Source: Roseivivax isoporae LMG 25204 | GTDB taxonomy: Bacteria; Pseudomonadota; Alphaproteobacteria; Rhodobacterales; Rhodobacteraceae | DNA length: 64,000 nucleotides | Assembly (NCBI RefSeq): GCF_000521865.1 | Contig: NZ_JAME01000005.1 | Coordinates: forward strand, 62,001 to 126,000 | Direction: 5' to 3' | Part shown: one piece after another, positions 27,814 to 35,753 of the stretch | Numbering within the stretch: position 1 is the stretch's first letter | Layout of the letters: every line of letters begins with the position of its first letter | Position numbers and translations under genes: made by a program | The notes under the pieces: model-generated | Databases searched by the model: none | What the model was told of the DNA's origin: nothing | What the model saw: only the letters and a program-made list of their open reading frames with translations

Positions 27814-29294
27814 GGCGTGCCGTCCAGGATCTCTCTGAGGGTCGCGACGAGGTCGCCGCGCGGCACCTCGACCTGGCTCGGGCGTTCCTTCCACTCCTCG
27901 AGCGTCGCGTTCTCGGCGATCTTCGCGCCGAGGATCAGGTCCTTGACCTGGACCATGCCGCGCTGGAACTCGTCCTCGCCCGCGATCACCGCCGCGGGGG
28001 ATCCCCGCCGGTCGGCGTATTTCAGCTGGTTGCCGAAGTTCTTGGGATTGCCGAGGTAGACCTCGGCGCGGATGCCCGCGGCGCGCAGTTCGCCCACCAT
28101 CGCCTGGTAGTCGGCCATGCGGGCGCGATCCATGACCGTCACCACCACCGGGCCCTGCGCCTCGGCGCCCGCCTGCCCCTTGGCCGCGAGCGCAGCCAGC
28201 AGCCGATCGACCCCGATCGAGACGCCCGTCGCCGGAACAGCCTGTCCCGTGAAGCGCTTGACGAGGTCGTCGTAGCGCCCGCCGCCCGCGACGCTTCCGA
28301 ACTGCCGCGGCCGCCCCTTCTCGTCGGTGATCTCGAAGGTCAGCTCGGCCTCGAAGACCGGGCCGGTATAGTAGCCGAGGCCGCGCACCACGGAGGGGTC
28401 GATCACCACGCGGTCGGGCCCGTAGCCCTGCGCCTCGAGCAGCGTTGCGATCTCGGCCAGCTCGTCCGCCCCTTCGGCCCCGGTGGCGGACGCGCCCACC
28501 GCCCCGCGCAGGTTCGAGAGCGTCGCGGCATTGTCCGCACCCTTCGAGGTCAGGAAGGCGAGCACCGGCTCCGCCTGACCGTCCGACAGCCCCACCCCGT
28601 CGATATAGGCGCCCGACGCGTCGAGCCGGCCCTTGCCCAGAAGCGCGCGCACGCCCGCCTCGCCGACCTTGTCGAACTTGTCGATGGTCCGCAGGACCGC
28701 GTCGCGCTGCGCGTCGTCCGGGAGGCCCATCGCCTCGAGCACGCCGTTCAGGACCTTGCGGTTGTTGACCCGGATCACGTAGTCGCCGCGCGCGATGCCG
28801 ACCGCCTCGAGCGTGTCGGCGAGCATCGCGCAGATCTCGGCATCGGCGGCGACCGAGGGCGCGCCGACGGTGTCCGCGTCGCACTGGTAGAACTGGCGGA
28901 AACGCCCCGGTCCGGGCTTCTCGTTGCGCCAGACGGGACCCATGGCGTAGCGGCGATAGGGCGTGGGCAGGTCGTTGCGGTGCTGCGCGTAGACCCGCGC
29001 GAGCGGCGCGGTCAGGTCGTAGCGCAGCGCCAGCCAGTCGCCGCGTCCGTCCTCCTCGCCCTCCTGCCAGGCAAAGACGCCCTCGTTCGGGCGGTCCACG
29101 TCGGGCAGGAACTTGCCCAGTGCCTCGACCGTCTCGACCGCCGAGCTTTCCAGCGCGTCGAAGCCGTAGCGATGGTAGACCCGCGCGATGACGGCGAGCA
29201 TCTCAGCGCGCCGCGTCACCTCCGCGCCGAAATAGTCGCGGAAGCCCTTCGGCGTCTCGGCACGCGGCCGGGGCTGTTTCTTCGGCTTGGCCAT
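27810..29294 (-). CDS. hisS: Histidyl-tRNA synthetase
   Basis: 494-residue class II synthetase. Motif 2 reads [30 protein letters not shown] in outline, near residue 125-150. The histidine-specific motifs [11 protein letters not shown] near 305 and [11 protein letters not shown] near 330 are present. A basic N-terminal extension ([15 protein letters not shown]) is typical of this lineage. The start is the ATG at 29294; the frame is open further upstream but without homology. Confidence 0.96.
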   Translation of the reverse strand: MAKPKKQPRPRAETPKGFRDYFGAEVTRRAEMLAVIARVYHRYGFDALESSAVETVEALGKFLPDVDRPNEGVFAWQEGEEDGRGDWLALRYDLTAPLARVYAQHRNDLPTPYRRYAMGPVWRNEKPGPGRFRQFYQCDADTVGAPSVAADAEICAMLADTLEAVGIARGDYVIRVNNRKVLNGVLEAMGLPDDAQRDAVLRTIDKFDKVGEAGVRALLGKGRLDASGAYIDGVGLSDGQAEPVLAFLTSKGADNAATLSNLRGAVGASATGAEGADELAEIATLLEAQGYGPDRVVIDPSVVRGLGYYTGPVFEAELTFEITDEKGRPRQFGSVAGGGRYDDLVKRFTGQAVPATGVSIGVDRLLAALAAKGQAGAEAQGPVVVTVMDRARMADYQAMVGELRAAGIRAEVYLGNPKNFGNQLKYADRRGSPAAVIAGEDEFQRGMVQVKDLILGAKIAENATLEEWKERPSQVEVPRGDLVATLREILDGTP

Positions 29295-29426
29295 CGTCGG
29301 ACCCGTCTGCGGCGGAATGCGCGGCCCCTTTAGCCGCTCCGCCGGGGCGGGGCAAGGCGGGCGCGGCCGTTGCGTGCGCCCCGCCCCCGCGGTAAGCCGG
29401 AACGACCCAGCCGCGGGAGCCCGCCC

Positions 29427-29630
29427 ATGCCCGACACCCCCGACCTCGAGGAACGCCTCGCGCACCTGATCCGCCAGGTCGACGACCTGTCGGACGTGGT
29501 CGCGCGGCAGGACACCGAGATCGCGCGCCTGACCGCACGGGTCGCCCGTCTGATGCAGCGGGAGGCCGAACGCGAGGCTGATGGGTCGGGCGGCCACGTC
29601 TACGGCGACGAACGCCCGCCCCACTACTAG
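29427..29630 (+). CDS. slyX: SlyX family protein
   Basis: 67 residues with a coiled coil (about 4-48: [22 protein letters not shown]). It ends with the conserved RPPHY tail, which is diagnostic for SlyX. Function is unknown; in E. coli it lies next to slyD. Divergent from hisS and 10 bases from the convergent beta-lactamase stop. Confidence 0.85.
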   Translation: MPDTPDLEERLAHLIRQVDDLSDVVARQDTEIARLTARVARLMQREAEREADGSGGHVYGDERPPHY

Positions 29631-29639
29631 GCACGCGCC

Positions 29640-30524
29640 TCAGCGCGCCGCGATGACCGCAACGACCGCGGCGGAAAGCTCGGACAACGCGGCGTTGCGG
29701 GTGGCGAAGTCGACCTCCGCCTCGGACAGGTAGATCGCGACGAGGTGGGGCGCGGCCCCCGGCGGCGTGACCATCCCGACGATGTTGCGCGTCACGCGGC
29801 CGGCGCCGGACTTGTCGGCCACGTGCCATCCCTCGGGCGTGTGCGCGCGCAGCAGGGCCCCGGTCACGCTGCCGGGTGTCATCCACCCGGTCAGGCGCGC
29901 CCGCGCGGCGGCGGACAGCGCATCGCCCAGCAGCAGCCGCTCCAGCGTTGCGACCATCGCCGCGGGCGTCGTGGTGTCGCGCGGATCTCCCGCGGCATAG
30001 GTGTTCAGCCCGGGCTCGGTCCGGTCGAGCCGGGTGGTGCCGTCACCGATGCCGCGCAGGAAGGACGTGAAGCCCTCCGGCCCGCCGACGTGGTCGAGCA
30101 CGATGTTCGCGGCCGGGTTGTCGCTCATGTCCACCGCCGCGCGGCAGAGGGCGTCGAGCGTCATGGTCGCGCCGATCCGCGTCTCGGTGACGGGCGCGTG
30201 GTCGACCATGTCCGCGGCCGTCACCGGCAGCGCCGTGTCGAGCGTCGTCTCGCCCGCATCCACGCGGGCGAGGAGCGCCCCGCAGAGCGGCGCCTTGAAC
30301 GTGCTGTTCATCAGGAACCGCTCGTCCGCCCTGTGGCCCCAGGACCAGCCGGTGGCACTGTCGCGGACGACCACGCCCACGCGCGCATCGAGCCTGTCCT
30401 CGATCTGCCGGACCGTCAGGGCGAGCCGGTCGGCGGCGTCGTCGGCGCGGGCGGGGGTGATCGCAAGCATGCAAAGGGCGAGACCTGCCGCGACACGCGG
30501 CAGGACGGACAGGTGGAAAAGCAT
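29640..30524 (-). CDS. bla: Class A beta-lactamase
   Basis: 294-residue periplasmic serine beta-lactamase with a Sec signal peptide (about 1-27, ending PARA). All class A catalytic elements are present: S74-T-F-K77 (Ambler S70xxK), S134-D-N (S130DN), E170 in EPGLN (E166xxLN), and K238-S-G (K234TG with Ser for Thr). It is therefore expected to hydrolyse penicillins. The KSG variant and context recall the chromosomal class A enzyme of Rhodobacter capsulatus. The start is the ATG at 30524 with a GAGG site. Divergent from an AmpR-type regulator, so probably inducible. Confidence 0.94.
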   Translation of the reverse strand: MLFHLSVLPRVAAGLALCMLAITPARADDAADRLALTVRQIEDRLDARVGVVVRDSATGWSWGHRADERFLMNSTFKAPLCGALLARVDAGETTLDTALPVTAADMVDHAPVTETRIGATMTLDALCRAAVDMSDNPAANIVLDHVGGPEGFTSFLRGIGDGTTRLDRTEPGLNTYAAGDPRDTTTPAAMVATLERLLLGDALSAAARARLTGWMTPGSVTGALLRAHTPEGWHVADKSGAGRVTRNIVGMVTPPGAAPHLVAIYLSEAEVDFATRNAALSELSAAVVAVIAAR

Positions 30525-30711
30525 TCGGGATACCTCGGTCTTGGGCGCGCGGCACGGCACGGGCCGGGCGGCGCCGTCTGCGCCGCCGCGGACCCTGGCC
30601 GGCCCGGCGATTTCCTGCGGGACACGCATCGGAGGATGCGCCCCAGAGACCTAGATACTGGACGCGGGCCGCACAAACGAGAAATCCTCAGGCGGGCCAT
30701 CAGCCAGGGTA
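30525..30711. promoter_or_regulatory. bla/ampR divergent control region
   Basis: 187 bases between the two start codons. An imperfect dyad GAG-N5-CTC lies at 30679-30689 in a locally AT-richer patch close to ampR, a possible AmpR binding site. A perfect 8-bp hairpin (30567-30574 with 30580-30587) lies in the bla leader. Site identities are inference. Confidence 0.4.
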
Positions 30712-31590
30712 ATGAGCGTGGATCGACCGGACATCCCCTTGAACGCGCTGCGTGTCTTCGAGGTCGCCATGCGGCAGGGCAGCTTCACCCGCGCGGCGAT
30801 CGAGCTGCGCGTCACGCAGGCCGCGGTCAGCCACCAGATCGGCCGGCTCGAGGACCTGCTCGGCACGAAGCTGTTCCTCAGGACCTCGGGCGGGCTCGTG
30901 CCCACCGACGAGGGCAAGGCGCTCTTCCCGGTGCTCGAGGCGGGCTTCGACGCGATGGCGCGCACGCTCGACGCGGTGACCGGCCGCCGGCAGGTCGAGG
31001 TCCTGCACGTGGGCGTCGTCACGACCTTCGCCGTGGGCTGGCTGCTGCCGCGCCTCGACGATTTCCGCCGCCGGTTCCCCCTGGTCGACCTCCGGATCTC
31101 GACCAACAACAACCGGGTCGAGATCCTGCGCGAGGGGCTCGACATGGCGATCCGGTTCGGGCGCGGCCGCTGGGACGGGCTCGCCTCGGAACCGCTGACC
31201 GAGGCGCCGCTGGCCCCGCTCTGCGCACCGTCTGTCGCGGCGCGGCTCGGACGCCCCGACGACCTCGCGGGCGAGGAGCTCCTGCGCAGCTACCGCTCGG
31301 ACGAGTGGCCGCGCTGGTTCGCGGAGGCCGGCGCCGCCTGCCCGCGCCTCGCCGGTCCGGTCTTCGATTCCTCGATCGCGCTGGCCGAGGTCGCGGCGGA
31401 CGGCCTCGGCGTGGCGCTCCTGCCCGTCGCCATGTTCGGATCGCGGATCCGCGCGGGCCGGCTGGTCGCGCCCTTCGACACCGCGGTCGACGCGGGCGGC
31501 TACCACGCGACCTGGCCCGCGGACCGGCCGCCGACGTCCGCCCAGGCGGATTTCCTGGACTGGCTCAGGGTGGCCGCCGCCGCGGCGTGA
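30712..31590 (+). CDS. ampR: AmpR-type LysR transcriptional regulator
   Basis: 292 residues. The N-terminal helix-turn-helix (about 10-65) has PLNALRVFEVAMRQGSFTRA and VTQAAVSHQIGRLEDLLG. The effector domain matches AmpR closely: GVVTTFAVGWLLPRLDDFRRRFP near 103, STNNNRVEILREGLDMAIRFG near 128, APLAPLC near 165, and LRSYRSDEW near 192. AmpR senses muropeptides and switches a divergent beta-lactamase gene; bla is divergent here. The start at 30712 has a CAGGG site. LysR membership is certain, AmpR subtype likely. Confidence 0.88.
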   Translation: MSVDRPDIPLNALRVFEVAMRQGSFTRAAIELRVTQAAVSHQIGRLEDLLGTKLFLRTSGGLVPTDEGKALFPVLEAGFDAMARTLDAVTGRRQVEVLHVGVVTTFAVGWLLPRLDDFRRRFPLVDLRISTNNNRVEILREGLDMAIRFGRGRWDGLASEPLTEAPLAPLCAPSVAARLGRPDDLAGEELLRSYRSDEWPRWFAEAGAACPRLAGPVFDSSIALAEVAADGLGVALLPVAMFGSRIRAGRLVAPFDTAVDAGGYHATWPADRPPTSAQADFLDWLRVAAAAA

Positions 31591-31611
31591 GACCCCCGCG
31601 GCAAGTCGGGC

Positions 31612-31950
31612 TCACGATAGGCGTGCGGTCCCGTCCCGGACCTCGCCCGCCCCCGCCGCCGCGACCGCGACGCCCGGCGGCGGATGCCCAGTGAAACCCG
31701 CCATCTGGTCGGCGAGCGCCTGCCGGAATGCCGGGCGCGCCGTCCCGCGGGAGACGTAGGACACGCAGGATACGAGGTTCGGATGCGCGGCGAGCAGTGC
31801 CGACCCCTCGATCGCCAGCAGGACCGAGATCATCATCAGGTCGCCCGCGGTGAAGCTGCCGGTGAACCACTCGGCATCCCCCAGACGCGCCGACGCCTCG
31901 GCGACCCGCGCCTCGACGGCGGGCAGGCGCAGCGCGGACCACGACACGCC
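31612..31950 (-). pseudogene. 5'-truncated glutathione S-transferase remnant
   Basis: Only the C-terminal helical domain of a GST survives, about 113 residues. The stretches LRLPAVEARVAEASARLGD and AEWFTGSFTAGDLMMISVL are the usual second-domain pattern, followed by HPNLVSCVSYVSRGTARPAF and QALADQMAGFTG. The thioredoxin-like N-terminal half and start codon are missing. Homology stops at about 31950, where a truncated HxlR-type gene begins on the other strand. The frame runs on to 32109 but into unrelated antisense sequence. Confidence 0.7.
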
Positions 31951-32561
31951 GGCCTCGAGGTCGTGGGCGAGCGCTGGTCGCTGCTGGTCGTGCGCGAGCT
32001 GATGTTCGGGCCGCGCCGCTTCTCCGAAATCCGCACGAGCCTGCCCGGGATCAGCGCGAAGTTGCTGACCGAGCGGCTCGGCGTTCTCGAGGCGCGCGGC
32101 GTGGTGCACCGCTCGACCGCGCCGGAGCCCGCGCTCGCGCAGCTCTACGGGCTGACGGAGTGGGGGCTACGCGGCCGAACCCATCCCCTCGAGATCGGCC
32201 GCTGGGCGGCCGCGTTACCACGCCACGACCCGACGCTGCCGCTGTCGGCGGTCTCGTTCATGCTGTCCCTGCGCACGATGCTCGACGCCGCAGGGACACG
32301 CGCCCTGCGCTGCGACGCGGCCTTCGCCATCGGCACCGCACGCTTCGCCGCAGGCGTTTCCGACGGCGTCCTCACCGTCACGCGCGGCATCCCCCCGAGG
32401 CCCCGGACCTCGCCTTCGACGCCCCGTGCGCTCCGCCGCTCGCCGCCCTGCTCTACGGCGGCGCCGAGCCGGAGGCCGCAGGCGTGCGCGTCACCGGCGA
32501 GCACCAGGCGCTCCGCACCTTCCTTGGCCTCTTCCACCTTCCGGAAAAGCACGAGGCCTAG
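31951..32561 (+). pseudogene. Truncated, frameshifted HxlR-type regulator remnant
   Basis: Begins abruptly inside the HxlR helix-turn-helix at LEVVGERWSLLVVRELMFGP and continues through RRFSEIRTSLPGISAKLLTE. The first 20 or so residues and the start codon are absent. In the C-terminal part the frame must change at the C6 run 32391-32396: the next frame reads PEAPDLAFDAP and ends LGLFHLPEKHEA at 32561. A second local shift near 32160-32200 garbles the expected WGYAAEP. The frameshifts sit in homopolymers, so some could be sequencing error, but the missing 5' end cannot. Confidence 0.72.
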
Positions 32562-32588
32562 GGTCGAACGGGGATGCTGCGCAGGAAA

Positions 32589-32665
32589 TGGTGACCCCGG
32601 CAGGATTCGAACCTGCAACCTGCCCCTTAGGAGGGGGCTGCTCTATCCAGTTGAGCCACGGGGCC
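32589..32665 (-). tRNA. tRNA-Arg (anticodon CCT)
   Basis: 77 bases including an encoded 3' CCA. The acceptor stem GGCCCCG pairs with CGGGGTC (one G-T pair). The anticodon stem GCCCC/GGGGC encloses loop CTCCTAA, giving anticodon CCU, which reads AGG. The T-loop GGTTCGAATCC is canonical. Confidence 0.97.
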
Positions 32666-32730
32666 GCCGAGCCGGGTCCTAGCAAAGCCGCGCGGGGATG
32701 TCTCGGGAAAATCGCCCGCGCGGGTCCCGC

Positions 32731-34695
32731 TCAGAGCCGGATGCGGAAGCGGGCGAAGCCGTCGATCGTCTCGCCGGTCTCCTCGATGTCGACGCCCTTC
32801 ACGTCGGAAAGGTAGCCCGCCGCGGCGGGGCCGGTGTCGAAGAGGACGGTGGTGTCCGGCATCGGGGCGAAGCGCCAGTTCGCGTCGGCCGAGGGCGTGA
32901 TCGTCCCCTGCTCGACGATGTAGCGCACGATCACGTCGCGGTTGGTGTCCGGCGCCTCGAAGATCGTGGTCTCGGGCGACGCGCCGGGAAAGCTGCCGCC
33001 GCCGCCCGCGCGGTAGTTGTTGGTGGCCACGACGAAGTCCTGCGCGGGATCGATCGGCGCGCCGTCGAAGGTGAGGTCGACGATCCGGTGCGCCTCGGGC
33101 GCGACCAGCGCGCCGTCCGAATCGTAGCGGGCGGCCTGCGACAGGTCGATGCGGTAGGCGACGCCGTCCATCACGTCGAAATTGTAGGACGGGAAGTCCG
33201 GGTTGACGAGCGTCGCGTCCACCGCGCCGGGCGCGATGCGGTTGAACATGCCGGCCGACCGTTCGAGCCACTCGCGCACCTGCGCGCCGGTGATGCGCAC
33301 CGCCCGCACCGTGTTGGGATAGAGGTAGAGGTCTGCGACGTTGCGGATCGCCACGTCCCCCGCGGGCACGTCGGTGTAGTAGTCCGGGCCGCCGCGGCCG
33401 CCGGCCTTGAACGGGGCCGCCGCCGACAGGATCGGCAGGCCCGCATGTTCCGTGCCCTGCATCATCCGGTCGATGTACCAGCGCTGCGCGTTCGCCACGA
33501 TCTGCACCGAGGGGTCGTCCGCCACCAGCGCGAAATAGGAATGGAGCGGCGCGGTGCTCTGCCCCACCGGCCGGCGCACATAGGCGAGCGTCGCCGCGTG
33601 CGCCTCCTCGGCGCTTACCAGCACCTCCGGCACGCCGTCGACGAGCGGTGTCACGGCCCGGTCCTCGCCGCGCTCGTAGATCGGGCGCACGCTGCTCTCG
33701 CTCGAGGCCACGCGCCATCCCTCGCCGTCGCGCTCGAGCATCAGGTCGATGACGCCCAGATGGCTGCCCCAGAAGCCTGCCATGACCGCCGGCGTGCCGA
33801 GCAGCGTGCCGGCCGCGACATCGACGCCCTGTAACCCCTCGAAATCGGCCGAGGGAAAGACGAGGTGGCTGTGCCCGGTCATGATCGCGTCGATCCCGTC
33901 GAGACCCGCGAGCGGGACGGAGGCGTTCTCCATCCCCTCCTCGTGCCCGGCCGCGCCGATGCCTGAATGGGACAGCGCGAGGACGATGTCGGCGCCCTCG
34001 GCGCGCATCTGCGGCACGAGGGCGCGCGCGGCCTTGAGGATGTCGCGCGTCACGACCCGGCCCTCGAGGTGCTGACGGTCCCAGTTCATGATCTGCGGCG
34101 GCACGAAGCCGATGACGCCGATTCGGATCCGGTGCGTCTCGCCCGCGCCGTCGGTCAGGTCGCGCTCGAGGATCACGTAGGGCGGCACCAGGGTCGTGTC
34201 GGCGGTGGGATCGGCGCCCCTGTCGGTCACCACATTGGCCGACACGACCGGGAACTCCGCGCCGGCCAGCGTGCGCTCGAGGAAGTCGAGCCCGTAGTTG
34301 AACTCGTGGTTGCCGAGCGTGCCCGCGTCGTAGCCCACGGCGTTCATGGCCGCGACGACCGGGTGCATCTCGCCGGTGTCCATCCCCCGCTCGTAGGCGA
34401 TGTAGTCGCCCATCGGGTTGCCCTGCAGGAAATCGCCGTTGTCGAAGAGCAGCGCGTTCGTCGCCTCGGACCGGATCGCCGCCACGTGCGCCGCCGTCCG
34501 CGCGAGACCCACCGTGTCGAGCGGCCGGTCGGCGTAGTAGTCGTAGGGGTAGACGTGCACGTGCAGGTCCGTGGTCTCCATCAGGCGCAGGTGCACCTGC
34601 CCGGCCTGCGCGCGGGCCGAATAGGGATGCAGCAGGGCAAGCGCCGCCGTGCCTGCGCCGGTGCCAAGGAACGTGCGTCGGGTGAACCGGGACAT
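32731..34695 (-). CDS. cpdB: Bifunctional 2',3'-cyclic-nucleotide 2'-phosphodiesterase / 3'-nucleotidase
   Basis: 654-residue periplasmic enzyme that salvages nucleotides by releasing nucleoside and phosphate. A twin-arginine signal ([18 protein letters not shown], cleaved near ARAQA) marks Tat export. The metallophosphoesterase domain (about 35-370) has [15 protein letters not shown], a GDFLQGNP-type loop ([12 protein letters not shown]), GNHEF and MTGHSHL. The 5'-nucleotidase C-terminal domain (about 390-654) has [15 protein letters not shown]. The start at 34695 has a strong AAGGAGG site. Soluble Tat export fits folding with metals in the cytoplasm. Confidence 0.93.
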   Translation of the reverse strand: MSRFTRRTFLGTGAGTAALALLHPYSARAQAGQVHLRLMETTDLHVHVYPYDYYADRPLDTVGLARTAAHVAAIRSEATNALLFDNGDFLQGNPMGDYIAYERGMDTGEMHPVVAAMNAVGYDAGTLGNHEFNYGLDFLERTLAGAEFPVVSANVVTDRGADPTADTTLVPPYVILERDLTDGAGETHRIRIGVIGFVPPQIMNWDRQHLEGRVVTRDILKAARALVPQMRAEGADIVLALSHSGIGAAGHEEGMENASVPLAGLDGIDAIMTGHSHLVFPSADFEGLQGVDVAAGTLLGTPAVMAGFWGSHLGVIDLMLERDGEGWRVASSESSVRPIYERGEDRAVTPLVDGVPEVLVSAEEAHAATLAYVRRPVGQSTAPLHSYFALVADDPSVQIVANAQRWYIDRMMQGTEHAGLPILSAAAPFKAGGRGGPDYYTDVPAGDVAIRNVADLYLYPNTVRAVRITGAQVREWLERSAGMFNRIAPGAVDATLVNPDFPSYNFDVMDGVAYRIDLSQAARYDSDGALVAPEAHRIVDLTFDGAPIDPAQDFVVATNNYRAGGGGSFPGASPETTIFEAPDTNRDVIVRYIVEQGTITPSADANWRFAPMPDTTVLFDTGPAAAGYLSDVKGVDIEETGETIDGFARFRIRL

Positions 34696-35006
34696 CTCGG
34701 ACCTCCTTGTGGTGGGGCCATTCCGATACCGCCCGCCGGGCGGTGTCAACGCCGCGGTTCCCCCTGCCCCGGGCATCGACCGTTCGCGGCCGCGAAACGC
34801 CGCAGTTCCACCACGGAGACACCCCAGATCGGCCGCGCTGACGCGCGAGGATGACGGCGTCCGCGATGGTGTGCGGACGGGCGGCCGGCCATGTGGGACC
34901 GGAGCCGCCAGTGGGTGCAAGGGGCGGACGCCTTCCTCGTGGGTGTCACCCGGGTGCGTGACGGTCCGGAACTGGGCCGCGCGTGGTGTGTGTTCGGGGG
35001 ATGCCG
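34696..35006. other. Intergenic region between cpdB and second Hint gene
   Basis: 311 bases between divergent genes with no supported coding sequence. It holds a perfect 7-bp inverted repeat with 3-base centre (34728-34744, ACCGCCC/GGGCGGT) 33 bases upstream of the cpdB start, possibly an operator. A GGGGG ribosome site at 34996-35000 precedes the Hint gene. No clear promoter hexamers are seen. Confidence 0.4.
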
Positions 35007-35753
35007 ATGTGTGCGGCGCAGGAACTTGACGGGATGGACGACCGGCCGGCCGGGTCCGGGGGCGAGGTCGCCCGCGACGGGTCCGCGATCACGTTCACCG
35101 AGACGACGGCCGAGGGGACAGCCACGCGCGGCGTGGCACCGCGCACGCGGATCATGTGCTTCACCCCCGGCACGGGCATCAAGACCGCGCGCGGCACGGT
35201 CCCGGTCGAGGACATCGCCGCGGACGACCGCGTCCTGACCCGCGACCACGGCTTCCAGGCGGTGCGATGGACGGGCGCGCGCCGTCTCGATGCCGCCGCG
35301 ACGGTGGCCGAGCCGGATCTCCGCCCCGTGCACATCGCCCGCGACGCCTTCGGCCCGGGAAGGCCCAGCCGCGACATGCAGGTCTCGCCGCAGCACCGGG
35401 TGCTCGTCGGCGGCGCGGACACGCAGCTCCTCTTCGGCGAGACCGAGATGCTGGTGCCGGCGCTGCACCTCGTCGGCCGGCGGGGCGTGAGCCGCGCGCC
35501 CGCCGGGCCGGTGCGCTACGTGCACTTCATGTTCGAGCGCCACGAGGTGGTGATGAGCGACGACCTCTGGACCGAGAGCTTCCAGCCGGGCGACCGCGCG
35601 CTCGGCGCGCTCGCGGATGCGCAGCGGCGCGAGCTCCTCGCGATCTTTCCCGAGCTTGCCACAGCGGCGGGCCGCGCCGCGCATGCCAGCGCGCGGCCCA
35701 CGCTGCGGCGGCACGAGGCGCGGCTGCTCGCCGCGCCCGGTGCCCGCGCCTAG
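35007..35753 (+). CDS. Hint (Hedgehog/intein) domain protein
   Basis: 248 residues, with no signal peptide. The Hint block starts at [20 protein letters not shown] near 49, with the nucleophile-type Cys intact. It continues with [16 protein letters not shown] and the [10 protein letters not shown] block near 132, whose His is the expected second catalytic residue. The C-terminal [22 protein letters not shown] and LLAIFPEL are standard for the Rhodobacterales Hint family, often found near secreted or calcium-binding proteins. Function unknown. Start is uncertain: ATG 35007 has the best-spaced GGGGG, with alternatives at 35001 and 34983 (GTG). Its stop codon shares CTAG with the convergent gene. 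Confidence 0.8.
   Translation: MCAAQELDGMDDRPAGSGGEVARDGSAITFTETTAEGTATRGVAPRTRIMCFTPGTGIKTARGTVPVEDIAADDRVLTRDHGFQAVRWTGARRLDAAATVAEPDLRPVHIARDAFGPGRPSRDMQVSPQHRVLVGGADTQLLFGETEMLVPALHLVGRRGVSRAPAGPVRYVHFMFERHEVVMSDDLWTESFQPGDRALGALADAQRRELLAIFPELATAAGRAAHASARPTLRRHEARLLAAPGARA

Noticed and set aside
32589-32665. tRNA-Arg as an active island attachment site
   Set aside because: No integrase, no repeated tRNA end and no mobile genes in the window. Kept only as a weak possibility in the findings.
32426-32815. Small protein with PGGFEPATCPLGGG-like sequence near 32590-32660
   Set aside because: This is the well-known false ORF produced by reading the antisense of a tRNA gene (here tRNA-Arg).
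35007-35753. Hint protein as a splicing intein
   Set aside because: It is not embedded in a host protein, and there is no C-terminal His-Asn followed by Ser/Thr/Cys extein junction. It fits the free-standing Rhodobacterales Hint family.
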